Assembly: GCA_022616415.1 (NCBI GenBank)
Contig: JAKEEU010000461.1
Location: forward strand, 1-60,393
Direction: 5' to 3'
Length of the DNA: 60,393 bases
Source of the DNA: Candidatus Zhuqueibacterota bacterium
Lineage (GTDB): Bacteria; Zhuqueibacterota; Zhuqueibacteria; Zhuqueibacterales; Zhuqueibacteraceae
Shown here: positions 34,121 through 42,702 of the stretch, one piece after another
Numbering within the stretch: position 1 is the first letter of the stretch
Layout of the letters: every line of letters begins with the position of its first letter
Position numbers and translations under genes: made by a program
Notes under the pieces: generated by a model
What the model was told of the DNA's origin: nothing
Seen by the model: the letters and a program-made list of their open reading frames with translations, nothing else
Databases searched by the model: none

Positions 34121-36916
34121 TCAATACGACACCCGCAACCCCAACTGCATCTGGCGCGGCGCATAAGCGCCGGTTGGCCTGCCGAAGCTCAACAACTGAT
34201 TGCCGGCAGCGTCGAACCTGCGGCCGGAAAAACCGGAGGCGTTGAACCAATTAAAAACGTTGAACGCTTCAAAGATCAGCTCGGCTTGCGCCGGGGCAAA
34301 GACGAGCGACTTGGAAACGCGGAGATCGACGACTTTATACCAATTGCGGAACGTCGACTTCGGCCGTTGATTCCTTTCGCCGTCTGGCCAGTCGTCGCTG
34401 AACAGATTGTTGTTGTTCAAATCGCGCCCGTCCGTCACGTCAAACGGCCGGGGGCTGGCGACGGTTGCCAAGCTGCCGAGATTGAAGCCGAGCGGCAAAT
34501 TCACGCTGCCGGCGAGAACCAGCCGATGCCGTTCATCCGCGTTGCTGCGTTGCAAGCGATAGCTGTTGATGTCCGTGTAGTTCTGAGCGGGATTGCCATC
34601 CAGGCTGGATTCGGCCCACGAAAGCGTATAAGAAGCTGAGACGCGGGCTTTCGGCGTGCGATAGGAAAAATTGGTGAGAAAGCCGTGAAAACGCGCGCGG
34701 GCAATGCTGCCCCACAAAATCACGTCACCGAAACGGTTGGAAATCACCCGTCGATTCAAGCTCGGAACGCGATTATTGGCATTGAGCGAGGCATACAAAC
34801 CGGTCGCGCGTTGATTGATATAATCGACATTCACCGCCAATCGTTCGGTGAGCTGATGCCCAAAGCCGACGGAAAATTGGTTGACCTGCGGCGTCGACAT
34901 TTTTTGGTTGAGCAGATTCATTGACGGTGCCGAGCTGCCTTGCCCGGAAGTGACACGCTGCCGGAGCACCGCGGGATCGACCGTTCCCGGATTGCTGAAT
35001 TGATACGTTCGCCAAAGCGCGTCGCGCCTCTCAAAATAGGCGATGAAATATGCGGTGCGGTCGAATGTGATGCCGTAGCCGCCGCGCAAGATCGTCCTGC
35101 CGGTGCCGGAGACGTCGTAGTTGAACGAGAAGCGTGGCGCGATATTATCCAAATCATTCTTGCGGTCGCCCTTGTTGATCGCCTCGGGTGGCAGCGCGTT
35201 GGCAAGAATGGTGCTATCGGCCCACGGCAAGCGCTGTTTATTGTTGAGCGTATTGATCTCGGCGTCATAGCGCACGCCGAGATTCAGCGTCAAGCGCGGC
35301 GTGAGGTTCCATTGATCTTGAATATAAACGCCGATCAGCGTGCCCGAATCATCCGTTTCGGCGTCGATGCCACTGGGATCGAGTGGATTCAGCAAACCGA
35401 TACCGATCGAGGCGTCGCGCGGGAACTGGCTTGTATCGGTGGCAAAGGTAAATTCCGGATACAGAAAGCTCGGGAACCACGGCGTCATGCTGACGCGTGT
35501 CACCTCGCCGCCGATTTTAAACAAATGCGGCCCGGCCAGGTCTTTCACCTTCACGGTGAATTTGTTGATCAGGCGATAATGATCTTCCGCCACTTTAATG
35601 GGGAACGTGCCGCGCCCGAGCCTGACGCTGGGATAGACGTAAGCCGGGCCCGAGCTGATCGTCGGCTCGAAATGGCGCCAGCGCAGATACTGCAAGCTCA
35701 GCTCGTTAAACGCGCTGGAAGAGGCCACCCACGTGTGTTTCAACATCGTGCTGTTGACGTGGTACTTGCCGAAGATGCCGGCCGGCTCGGCCGCGGTGCC
35801 GCCGAAAAACGTTTTGCTCTCGAGATACCGCGAGGCCCAAATGAGATCGAGCGTGTTCGTGTTCGAGGGCTGATAGGTGAGGCGCGCCACGCCGGTGTGA
35901 TTTTTATTGGGCGCTGAAAACGTGCCGCGATAGCGATCCCAGATGCCGGGATTGAACGCGGGCCGGCCGGGAACGACGTCGATGAAATCATTCGTGTTGT
36001 GCAGCTCATACGAGCCGAAGAAGAAAAGCTTGTCTTCTTTGAGCGGACCGCCGAAAGAGAGGCCGGCTTGTTGGCGATTGAAATCCGGTTTCTTCAGCTC
36101 GAACGGCCCTCTGGCGTTCAGGTCCCTTTCGCGGAAAAACGAGAAAGCTTCGGCGTGAAACTCGTTCGTTCCGCGCCGCGTCAAGGCGTTGATCACCCAT
36201 GCGCCGCCGCGCGTAAACTCGGTATCGAAGGGCGTAAGAATGACGCGGAATTCTTCGATCGCCTCTTGCGGCAGCGGCGAGCCGGTTTGCGGAATACCGA
36301 CGACGTTGCCATTGAACATGCTCTTCCACTCGGCGCCGTCGACATAGAAGTTGATGAAGCGAAGATCGGGCAGCGACCCTGAAGACGGCAGCGAGCGGCC
36401 CGCGGTCGCTGCATACGAACGGATACCCGGCGCCAAGGCCGCCAGATTCAAGGCGCTTCTCGAATTCAAAGGCAGATTGAGAATTTGATCGCGCACCACC
36501 GGGGTCGATACATCGACGCGGGTTAATTCGAATTCTGCCACCCGCAGCCCGGTGACCTCCACACCATTCAGCGCCACGGCTTCCGGCACCAAAACGAAAT
36601 CCAGCGCCGGGCGTTGGCCGGTTAGGAAGCGGACGTTTTCGCGCGTGGCCGTTCTGTGGCCGATCATTTGCGCCTGCGCCGTGTACGAACCCGGCGCAAT
36701 TCCCAAGATTCTGTAGCGCCCATCCTCATCGGTGCTGGCGCCGCGCAATACGCCGGTTGCCACGTTTTTAACCGTGACGTTGGCGCCTGGCAACGCCTTG
36801 CCCTCGTTGTCCACCACTTTTCCTTCCAAGCTCACCATCGTGACTTGGGCTCCAACCGGAGCCACGAGCAAACCCACCATTAATAGAGCCACCCCGAAAC
36901 AGAAACCACGTTTCAT
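34121..36916 (-). CDS. TonB-dependent outer-membrane receptor with carboxypeptidase-like N-terminal domain
   Basis: 931 residues. The signal peptide (FGVALLMVGLLVAPVGAQ) is followed by a CarboxypepD-regulatory-like beta sandwich (VSLEGKVVDNEGKALPGANV, residues about 28-115), a plug domain (SRSALNLAALAPGIRSYAAT, AIEEFRVILTPFDTEFTRGG) and a long beta barrel with alternating polar/aromatic strands to the end (MQLGLRVSY). This is the Oar/SusC-like type without a SusD partner nearby. Such receptors import large ligands (oligopeptides, glycans, siderophores) using TonB energy. Ligand unknown; neighbouring peptidase and hydrolase genes would suit peptide or glycan use, which is inference. It ends near a terminator at 33989. 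Confidence 0.92.
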   Translation of the reverse strand: MKRGFCFGVALLMVGLLVAPVGAQVTMVSLEGKVVDNEGKALPGANVTVKNVATGVLRGASTDEDGRYRILGIAPGSYTAQAQMIGHRTATRENVRFLTGQRPALDFVLVPEAVALNGVEVTGLRVAEFELTRVDVSTPVVRDQILNLPLNSRSALNLAALAPGIRSYAATAGRSLPSSGSLPDLRFINFYVDGAEWKSMFNGNVVGIPQTGSPLPQEAIEEFRVILTPFDTEFTRGGAWVINALTRRGTNEFHAEAFSFFRERDLNARGPFELKKPDFNRQQAGLSFGGPLKEDKLFFFGSYELHNTNDFIDVVPGRPAFNPGIWDRYRGTFSAPNKNHTGVARLTYQPSNTNTLDLIWASRYLESKTFFGGTAAEPAGIFGKYHVNSTMLKHTWVASSSAFNELSLQYLRWRHFEPTISSGPAYVYPSVRLGRGTFPIKVAEDHYRLINKFTVKVKDLAGPHLFKIGGEVTRVSMTPWFPSFLYPEFTFATDTSQFPRDASIGIGLLNPLDPSGIDAETDDSGTLIGVYIQDQWNLTPRLTLNLGVRYDAEINTLNNKQRLPWADSTILANALPPEAINKGDRKNDLDNIAPRFSFNYDVSGTGRTILRGGYGITFDRTAYFIAYFERRDALWRTYQFSNPGTVDPAVLRQRVTSGQGSSAPSMNLLNQKMSTPQVNQFSVGFGHQLTERLAVNVDYINQRATGLYASLNANNRVPSLNRRVISNRFGDVILWGSIARARFHGFLTNFSYRTPKARVSASYTLSWAESSLDGNPAQNYTDINSYRLQRSNADERHRLVLAGSVNLPLGFNLGSLATVASPRPFDVTDGRDLNNNNLFSDDWPDGERNQRPKSTFRNWYKVVDLRVSKSLVFAPAQAELIFEAFNVFNWFNASGFSGRRFDAAGNQLLSFGRPTGAYAPRQMQLGLRVSY

Positions 36917-37185
36917 AGAGCACCTCTTGATAAGGTTTGTGTTACTCGCCTTCTCGCGCCGAAAAGGCAGGTGAATTTAAAGACACGCCATGCTTTGCAA
37001 AAGGGAAAGCTTACAGCCAAGAAATAAGGAAAGCCGAAATCCGATAACAGACCGCCGACACCTCCGCGTTGCAGAAATTGTTTTTCACCAGCGTGGCCTT
37101 ATCGATTCCGTCCTGGGAGTGAAACAACGAGGCTGAAACTGACACAATATATATCAACGCAAGGGATTTGTCAAGAAGATTTTAT

Positions 37186-37689
37186 TTAAGGATTTGAAGG
37201 ATTCGCCGGCAAAGCCGTCAGATTGCGGCTGCGGAGATAATCGCGAAACGCTTCCAGGCGCGGCAAGCTCTCGCGATCTTTTTGGCGATTCGCTGCGCGC
37301 TTGCTGGCGATAATGTCATCCAAGCTGGCAACCGGGAAGCGTCCGTCAATCATCAGCGCCCGGCTTTTGGCTTCGGTAAAAGTTTCGATGCCGTCCGGCG
37401 CGAACACGAGATCGAGATCGAACGGACCGCTGCGCAGTTGTACGAAATCCTTTCCGGCGATGAGATGACTCTCGTCTTCTGGAGTCAGCTCAAAACCCAA
37501 TTCGCGAAGTGCAGAAATTAGCTTTTGCCCATTCTCCGGAGTTTTGGCTGGAAAAATTTCGATACCTTGTATGACAGCGGGAAACCCATAGAAAATGGAG
37601 CCTGAGCTACCGATGAATAGATATTCAACCTCCCAACGCTCGAAGGCCTCGGCGATAAGCTCACCTTGTTTATATGAAAATATTTTCAT
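37186..37689 (-). CDS. Nucleotidyltransferase-fold protein with degenerate active site
   Basis: 167 residues from the ATG at 37689 (MKIFSY). The layout follows MNT/AbiEii-like nucleotidyltransferase-fold proteins: EYLFIGSSGSIFYGFPAVIQ where active members have GG-x(n)-G-x-R-x-T-x-D-x-D, then PENGQKLISALRELGFELTP, FDLDLVFAPDG, and the conserved tail VASLDDIIASKRAANRQKDR. The catalytic D-x-D is replaced (QGIEIFPA), so transfer activity is doubtful. The start codon overlaps the stop of the upstream 69-residue gene by 4 bases, so they are coupled, as in toxin-antitoxin pairs of this fold. A binding or regulatory role is possible. Confidence 0.7.
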   Translation of the reverse strand: MKIFSYKQGELIAEAFERWEVEYLFIGSSGSIFYGFPAVIQGIEIFPAKTPENGQKLISALRELGFELTPEDESHLIAGKDFVQLRSGPFDLDLVFAPDGIETFTEAKSRALMIDGRFPVASLDDIIASKRAANRQKDRESLPRLEAFRDYLRSRNLTALPANPSNP

Positions 37690-37895
37690 TGCCAGTAGCC
37701 CAAGTAATCCGGTAGATTTTTTCTGCACCACTCGCGGTACTCTTGCATGGTGTCGAAAGAGCGAAATTTGGCATCATCTAACACCGGCTTGTAGGTGTAG
37801 ATAAAAGAATATTCCATGCGGTCGCGCAGCGACCGCTTGGCCGCGGCATCGAATTCCCGCTCCCATTCTCGTCTTTGTTCGGATGTAACTTCCAT
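37686..37895 (-). CDS. Small charged protein coupled to the nucleotidyltransferase-fold gene
   Basis: 69 residues from the ATG at 37895 (MEVTSEQ), behind GAGAGAAGC. It is polar and helical: EQRREWEREFDAAAKRSL then DAKFRSFDTMQEYREWCRKN and PDYLGYW at the C-terminus. I do not recognise a named family. An in-frame ATG at 37919 (MINPRE) is an alternative start. The 4-base overlap with the next gene implies a functional pair; by size and context it could be the antitoxin or partner of a nucleotidyltransferase-like protein. Confidence 0.65.
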   Translation of the reverse strand: MEVTSEQRREWEREFDAAAKRSLRDRMEYSFIYTYKPVLDDAKFRSFDTMQEYREWCRKNLPDYLGYWQ

Positions 37896-38041
37896 AAAAG
37901 CTTCTCTCGGGTTAATCATTTTTTTAAATATAACCTTTGAAAAATCGAAAAGCAAGCCCCACCAATTTTCCTCTTGACTTTTCTCCGTCGCTTTTATAGC
38001 GTTGATAAACCGGCCAACTGGCAAACAGGAAATGGAGAAGG

Positions 38042-38846
38042 ATGGAAGCTTTCGACTACACCAAAAAATATTGCACCGTCGGCGCCGGCTGCTCCGGTTT
38101 GGCGGCGGCGAAGAATTTGAAAGCGCATCAAATTCCCTGTGATGTGATCGAAGCCGAAGACGACGTCGGCGGCAATTGGTATTACGGCAAGCCGCGCAGC
38201 AGCGTCTATCGCTCCACGCATCTCATCTCCTCGAAGCCGCTGACCGAGTACACCGACTTTCCCATGCCGGCGCATTATCCCGACTATCCAAGCCATGCGC
38301 AGGTGTGGGAATATCTGCGTTCGTATGCCAAAACATTCGGATTATATGAGTCTATCGAATTCAACACCGCGGTCGAGCGCATCGAAAAAGCCGGCGGTTT
38401 TTGGGAGGTGACGTTGAACAATAACCAAACGCGGCGCGAACTTTTCACAGCGCCCGCCGCGGCTATTATTACGTGCCGAAATATTTCTTTACAATATCGT
38501 GTTTCCGTTCATGGACAAAAAATATCTCAACTGGAACAATAACCGTCCGCATTTATATTTGAACATTTTCCATCCGGAGTACGACAACCTTTTTGTTGCC
38601 GGACTCATTCAGCCGGACAGCGGGCAATGGGGACTGGTGGATTATCAAACCCAGCTTATTGCCAAGTTCATTTGCGCGCAGGAGCAGAACCCCGATAAAG
38701 CGAATAAATTTCGTCGGCTCAAAGCCGCGCCCCAGCCGAATCTCAGCCACGGCATCAAATATCTCGACTCGACGCGGCATTACGTCGAAGTCGAGCATTT
38801 CAGTTATCGCGAGCGCTTGAAGAAGTTGATCGAGAAATTGAGTTGA
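38042..38846 (+). pseudogene. Flavin-containing monooxygenase with internal deletion and frameshift
   Basis: The head (38042 to about 38450) encodes the FAD site KYCTVGAGCSGLAAAKNL and the region VGGNWYYGKPRSSVYRSTHL of a class B flavin monooxygenase. The tail, in another frame to 38846, encodes FPFMDKKYLNWNNNRPHLYL and FVAGLIQPDSGQWGLVDYQT, the C-terminal part of the same family. The whole middle, roughly 150-200 residues including the NADPH-binding domain, is absent and the two parts are out of frame around 38450-38500. The product cannot be active. The head start has a GGAGAAGG ribosome site. Confidence 0.85.
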
Positions 38847-38911
38847 ACTATGGAAGACACCGATTACATAAATAAAAAATCTACAAACTACAGCAATCCT
38901 AAAGACTTGTC

Positions 38912-38970
38912 CCAACGGATGAATTAAGACCAGGGATGTTTTTATCAGTTGGTCTTAATTCATCCGTTGG
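38912..38970 (+). repeat. CCAACGGAT hairpin family copy 3, terminator-like
   Basis: Left arm 38912-38932 and right arm 38950-38970 are perfect 21-nt complements around a 17-nt loop, followed on the plus strand by CGTTTTTTTC. It lies between two convergent genes and is well placed to terminate the plus-strand one. The outer word CCAACGGAT is as in copy 1, the inner word is different. Confidence 0.88.
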
Positions 38971-38980
38971 CGTTTTTTTC

Positions 38981-39778
38981 TTATTTCTCGAGCCGATGCG
39001 AGAGTAACCACGGAACAAACTCCGGCTCCGTATACGCCCTGTCCCACGAGTTGTGATTCACCCCTTCGTATTCGGTGTATTTCACTTCTCCATTAAATTT
39101 TTCCAACACCGCCGCCATTTGGCGCGATTCTGTTACGGGAATAGTCGGATCGGCATCCCCGTGAAAAATCCATACCGGTATTTTGCCAATCCGCTGCGCG
39201 ATGGTCTCATAAGGTTTCTCCACCGAAATTTCCGCTGCGGCTGCCGGTGGAAATGGAAATGTCGGTGGCGGCACGACACCACCACAGACTGGAGCAATCG
39301 CCGCAAATCTTTCCGGATGCCGCGCCGCGAAATACCACGTGCCATAACCGCCCATCGAAATGCCGGAGAGATAAACGCGTTGCGCATCGCCGTTGAACTC
39401 TTTGATGGTTTGCTCCAGCGCCTCGAGCGCCTGCGTTTCCATGTCACCAAACCAGACGTTGTTATACCGGCACTGCGGAAACACCACAATGCACGGAAAA
39501 CGCTCCGGATGTTGGCGAATAGCCGGGCCCAGCCCAACTTCCGTTTGCTGCACGCCATCATCACCGCGCTCACCGGCGCCGTGCAGAAAGAGAATCACCG
39601 GCCATTTCTGTTTGGGCGTGAAATCAGCGGGAACGCAAACCTGATAACGATAGGTAGTGGCGTTGACGGTGACGGTTCGGCTGAGAAAACCGGTTGCGGG
39701 CGTGGGTGTAGAATCCGTTTTGACGCAAGCCACAAGCAAGAGCAGTGGAGAAAAAACACAAATAAATTTGCGAAGCAT
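38981..39778 (-). CDS. Lipoprotein esterase, prolyl-oligopeptidase/PHB-depolymerase-like hydrolase
   Basis: 265 residues from the ATG at 39778 (MLRKF). The signal peptide ends in a lipobox (LLLLVAC, Cys18). The alpha/beta hydrolase core contains WPVILFLHGAGERGDDGVQQ (oxyanion region), RVYLSGISMGGYGTWYFAAR with the nucleophile Ser, WIFHGDADPTIPV with the Asp and YEGVNHNSWDRAY with the His. It belongs with single-domain carboxylesterases such as xylan or feruloyl esterases and PHB depolymerase-like proteins; the substrate is unknown. It is anchored in the periplasm or outer surface. It starts 48 bases after the end of the FeS-NrfD gene on the same strand. Confidence 0.9.
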   Translation of the reverse strand: MLRKFICVFSPLLLLVACVKTDSTPTPATGFLSRTVTVNATTYRYQVCVPADFTPKQKWPVILFLHGAGERGDDGVQQTEVGLGPAIRQHPERFPCIVVFPQCRYNNVWFGDMETQALEALEQTIKEFNGDAQRVYLSGISMGGYGTWYFAARHPERFAAIAPVCGGVVPPPTFPFPPAAAAEISVEKPYETIAQRIGKIPVWIFHGDADPTIPVTESRQMAAVLEKFNGEVKYTEYEGVNHNSWDRAYTEPEFVPWLLSHRLEK

Positions 39779-39826
39779 AATTCTTGAAATTTGTTCGTTG
39801 CGGTTCCCTTTTCGTTGCAAGTTATT

Positions 39827-41521
39827 TTAACTCAACGGAATCAGTTGCGGGGCGCGCACCCAAACGTGCTCAGTGATATAAATTCCTGCCAACACCGCCA
39901 CGCCGGCCAAAGCCAACTCGGGGTCGCCGCCGAACCACATCAAAAGGAGCGGCAGCAAATTTCCCAAAATCACCGTGCCGAGCCAGAAGTGCATGCTCAA
40001 ACTGCCGGCCACGATTATTTGCACCGTTGCTCTCGCATCTGCTGTCGCATGCGGCGTCATCAGCTCGGCGGCGATGACTATGATATTGAAAGCGATGCTG
40101 CTGTAAAGAACCGTGCGCAAGTAAATGATCCAATTTTCGCCAATTTGAAAAAATAATGTGAAAATACTAAACACCGCTGCGCCGGCCATGAACGCATGCA
40201 CGAGCATGTGCAGCGGCAGCGCCGGGCTTTGCCAAAAATCGCGGCCTTTCGCTTGCGCAAAAAGAAACGCTGTATAAACCGCAGTGATAACGGCGAAAAT
40301 TGCGCCGCCCCATAAGGCCAGCGCGGTGACTTTAGGCCAGCGGAAAAATAAGGCTGCACCCAACAGCGTGAGCAGGCCGCCGTAAATCGCCAGCGCATAG
40401 CCGCCGCGCACTAACCACGAGCGCCATTGCGGCCGCAACAAAACGTAGGCAAAACGTTTGGCCTGGTCCAAATCTTTCACCAGTAAGACCGTTGTGGCGA
40501 TAAGAAAGATCAAGCCGAGACTGACGCTGAGCCATTGCAATGAAGGCACCACTTCCGCCAGTTGCGCCACATGCGCGAGAAACGGCACGAGTATGGCGCC
40601 CGTCGCAATCGCCTTCGTCCAAACATAAGCCGAAACTTCCCAGCCCCACAGCACGCCTTTGCCCGGCGCGTCGTAAACGCGCCGCGCGTTCTCTTTGATC
40701 ACCTCCAGCGCCTTCTGGTAGAGTTTCTTTTCATCGCCTTCGCTCGGAACGAAAACCTTCATTTCATCTCCGGCTCTCTCACTCTCCCTTTCTCCCTCTC
40801 CCCCCGTCACCCATTCTCCCCTTTTCGCAACGTTTCCCGCTAGCTCTTGCACTAATTTCGCCGGATCAGCTTGGCTCATGCGCGCTTCCGCGTATTTGGC
40901 GAAATGACCAACGCCACTCGTTTGCGAGCTCCACATATATTGATTCGAGTGCTCAGTTGCAATGGGCTTGAGCGCTGCTTCATCTCCTTCAATATAGAAA
41001 AGTTTTGGCCGCGTACCTTTCTCGACTTTCCGTGCCGTTACCTGCTCGCGCGCCAGCAGTTGCGCGATTTCCGTCAGCGGATTATCCATATCACCGGAAA
41101 TGATCGCATGCTCCGGACAAACGTTGACGCACGCCGGTTCCAAGCCGATGTCCACGCGATGCGCGCAGTAGTTGCACTTCGCCGCGGTGTGCGATTCCGG
41201 ATCGATGTATAGCGCGTCATACGGACAAGCTTGCATGCAGCCACGACAGCCGATGCAACGGCGCTTGTCGAAATCCACAATACCGTCGTCGCGCCGAAAC
41301 AGCGCCGTCACCGGACAGATTTCGACGCACGGCGCCTCGTCGCAATGATTGCAGCGCATCACCGAAAACAGCCGCCGCGTGTTGGGAAACTCGCCCTTCT
41401 CGATGTATTTCACCCACGTGCGATTGACGCCAAGCGGCACCTCGTGCTCGGCTTTGCAAGCAACGGTGCAGGCGTGACAGCCGATGCACTTGCGGTTGTC
41501 GATGATGAAGCCAAAGTTCAT
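39827..41521 (-). CDS. Fusion of four-cluster ferredoxin subunit and NrfD-like membrane subunit
   Basis: 564 residues. Residues 1-190 are a DmsB/PsrB/NrfC-type electron-transfer domain with four [4Fe-4S] motifs: CIGCHACTVAC (Cys12-22), CNHCDEAPCVEIC, CIGCRGCMQAC and CNYCAHRVD...CVNVC. Residues about 290-560 form eight to nine membrane helices of the NrfD/PsrC type (ILVPFLAHVAQLAEVVPSL, PALPLHMLVHAFMAGAAVFS), which exchange electrons with quinones. In classic complexes these are separate subunits working with a molybdopterin oxidoreductase; no such gene lies in the window. No twin-arginine signal is visible, so the FeS part may face the cytoplasm. It could be an orphan or serve a catalytic subunit encoded elsewhere. 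Confidence 0.9.
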   Translation of the reverse strand: MNFGFIIDNRKCIGCHACTVACKAEHEVPLGVNRTWVKYIEKGEFPNTRRLFSVMRCNHCDEAPCVEICPVTALFRRDDGIVDFDKRRCIGCRGCMQACPYDALYIDPESHTAAKCNYCAHRVDIGLEPACVNVCPEHAIISGDMDNPLTEIAQLLAREQVTARKVEKGTRPKLFYIEGDEAALKPIATEHSNQYMWSSQTSGVGHFAKYAEARMSQADPAKLVQELAGNVAKRGEWVTGGEGERESERAGDEMKVFVPSEGDEKKLYQKALEVIKENARRVYDAPGKGVLWGWEVSAYVWTKAIATGAILVPFLAHVAQLAEVVPSLQWLSVSLGLIFLIATTVLLVKDLDQAKRFAYVLLRPQWRSWLVRGGYALAIYGGLLTLLGAALFFRWPKVTALALWGGAIFAVITAVYTAFLFAQAKGRDFWQSPALPLHMLVHAFMAGAAVFSIFTLFFQIGENWIIYLRTVLYSSIAFNIIVIAAELMTPHATADARATVQIIVAGSLSMHFWLGTVILGNLLPLLLMWFGGDPELALAGVAVLAGIYITEHVWVRAPQLIPLS

Positions 41522-41542
41522 TTTTGCTCCGGTGTTTGGAGC

Positions 41543-41607
41543 GAAGTCGGACTTGGGCGCGACGAGTTTTCAAATTTTGCAAAACCCTACTGCCCAAGTC
41601 CGACTTC
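41543..41607. repeat. Perfect 16-bp inverted repeat upstream of the FeS-NrfD gene
   Basis: GAAGTCGGACTTGGGC at 41543-41558 and its exact complement at 41592-41607, 33-nt spacer. It begins 22 bases before the start codon, so it lies in the 5' leader or promoter and may be an operator, a leader hairpin or a small mobile palindrome. Confidence 0.8.
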
Positions 41608-41719
41608 ACTGCCTCGTTGAATGAGATTGAAAGATAGAAAAAATGCTTTTGAATGCAAGCTTTTTTTCACGAGATTTGACTTATCGAGCTATGGAACGAG
41701 GAAGCGAGGCTTGGAAAAA

Positions 41720-42065
41720 TTACAAGGTCGGAATCAATTCTTCAATTTCCCGAATCAGAGCCGGCAGGTTGGGTTGCTCAAAACTCAATAGCGTGGTTGG
41801 AATGCGATGGTGCTTTATGTCAGGCGGGATGTGTTTGTGGTGCGGGAAAGTCGAAGCCAAAGAGGGATCGGCAGGTGAGGCCAGCAGTCATACCAATAGA
41901 TTTTTTCACTGCCATGATGAACCTCATAAAGGTTTCTTCAATTTTGCCGGCCAGCACGAGCTTATAGAACTCGGCGGATTTTATGCTATATTTCCACTCG
42001 AACTTTTGCATGTGCTGCTCGAGCTCGTTCATTTCGCGGACGACTTCATCAAGAGTCATTTCCAT
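41720..42065 (-). pseudogene. Remnant of a toxin-antitoxin pair: antitoxin head joined to DUF6516-like tail
   Basis: From the ATG at 42065 (behind GACGAGG) the frame reads MTLDEVVREMNELEQHMQKF and SAEFYKLVLAGKIEE, the N-terminal part of a small helical protein commonly encoded before DUF6516 genes. After about residue 55 the similarity stops. On the same strand but another frame, 41856-41720 reads FPHHKHIPPDIKHHRIP and LPALIREIEELIPTL then stop, matching the C-terminal FPHHKH pattern of DUF6516. The antitoxin tail and toxin head are missing, so both genes are dead. Confidence 0.6.
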
Positions 42066-42188
42066 GGCAAACCTCGTCACCAAAGCTGGTTATATAGACT
42101 TTTTCAAAGCTAATAAGATTTTTTGAAACTGTCAACAAGAAGAACGCTGGCAAAGTAGCCGGACGCTTGGCGCTCATTGCTTGCCAGT

Positions 42189-42563
42189 TCAATAGGTTTC
42201 AGCTTGCGCGAAGCCTTTGGGCGCCAAGGTTTCGTCAATTAACTTTCGTGCTTTGGGCTTTTGGCGTTTGTGGCGTGGCAGAGCAATCGGTTTGTCGCCA
42301 ATCAGATCGATGATATATTGCCGCAGTGCTTTATTGATGTGATCAGTGTGATTCAAACCGCCACTTTCAGCCTCTGCCTTAAACCAAGCGATAATGTCAA
42401 CGTCGATTGGGAGAGTTATTTTTTTTTGAGGCATACGGGCGTTGGTTGGCGGCCGACGACGAGGCGGCCGGAGCACTGCATTCGGCGGAAGTTCTGGAAC
42501 TTCCCAATCATTCCTATTAACTTTTGTTTTCTTCATTTCAAGCTTGATGATTTGGCGGCTCAT
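42189..42563 (-). CDS. BrnA-like antitoxin (orphan)
   Basis: 124 residues. The core KKITLPIDVDIIAWFKAEAE and HINKALRQYIIDLIG has the ribbon-helix-helix layout of BrnA/CopG-like antitoxins; the preceding WEVPELPPNAVLRPPRRR is the usual proline/arginine-rich lead-in. A basic, lysine-rich tail follows. BrnA normally follows a brnT toxin gene, but only 140 bases separate this start from the next feature and no BrnT-like frame is visible, so it is an orphan. An internal ATG at 42536 is an alternative start; neither has a good ribosome site. Confidence 0.7.
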   Translation of the reverse strand: MSRQIIKLEMKKTKVNRNDWEVPELPPNAVLRPPRRRPPTNARMPQKKITLPIDVDIIAWFKAEAESGGLNHTDHINKALRQYIIDLIGDKPIALPRHKRQKPKARKLIDETLAPKGFAQAETY

Positions 42564-42702
42564 AAATCAAATATACAACTTTCCATTTCCTTTTCAAGCA
42601 CTTTTTTGCAGAATTCCCTTGCTTCTCGGGAGTTTCCCCTGTAGATTATTTTATCATGAGCAGACAAAACTTTCATAACATTGATCCACTAAGGAGGAAC
42701 CC

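Noticed and set aside
39133..39573. Minus-strand frame overlapping the lipoprotein esterase
   Set aside because: Alternative frame of a gene with clear catalytic motifs; no independent evidence.
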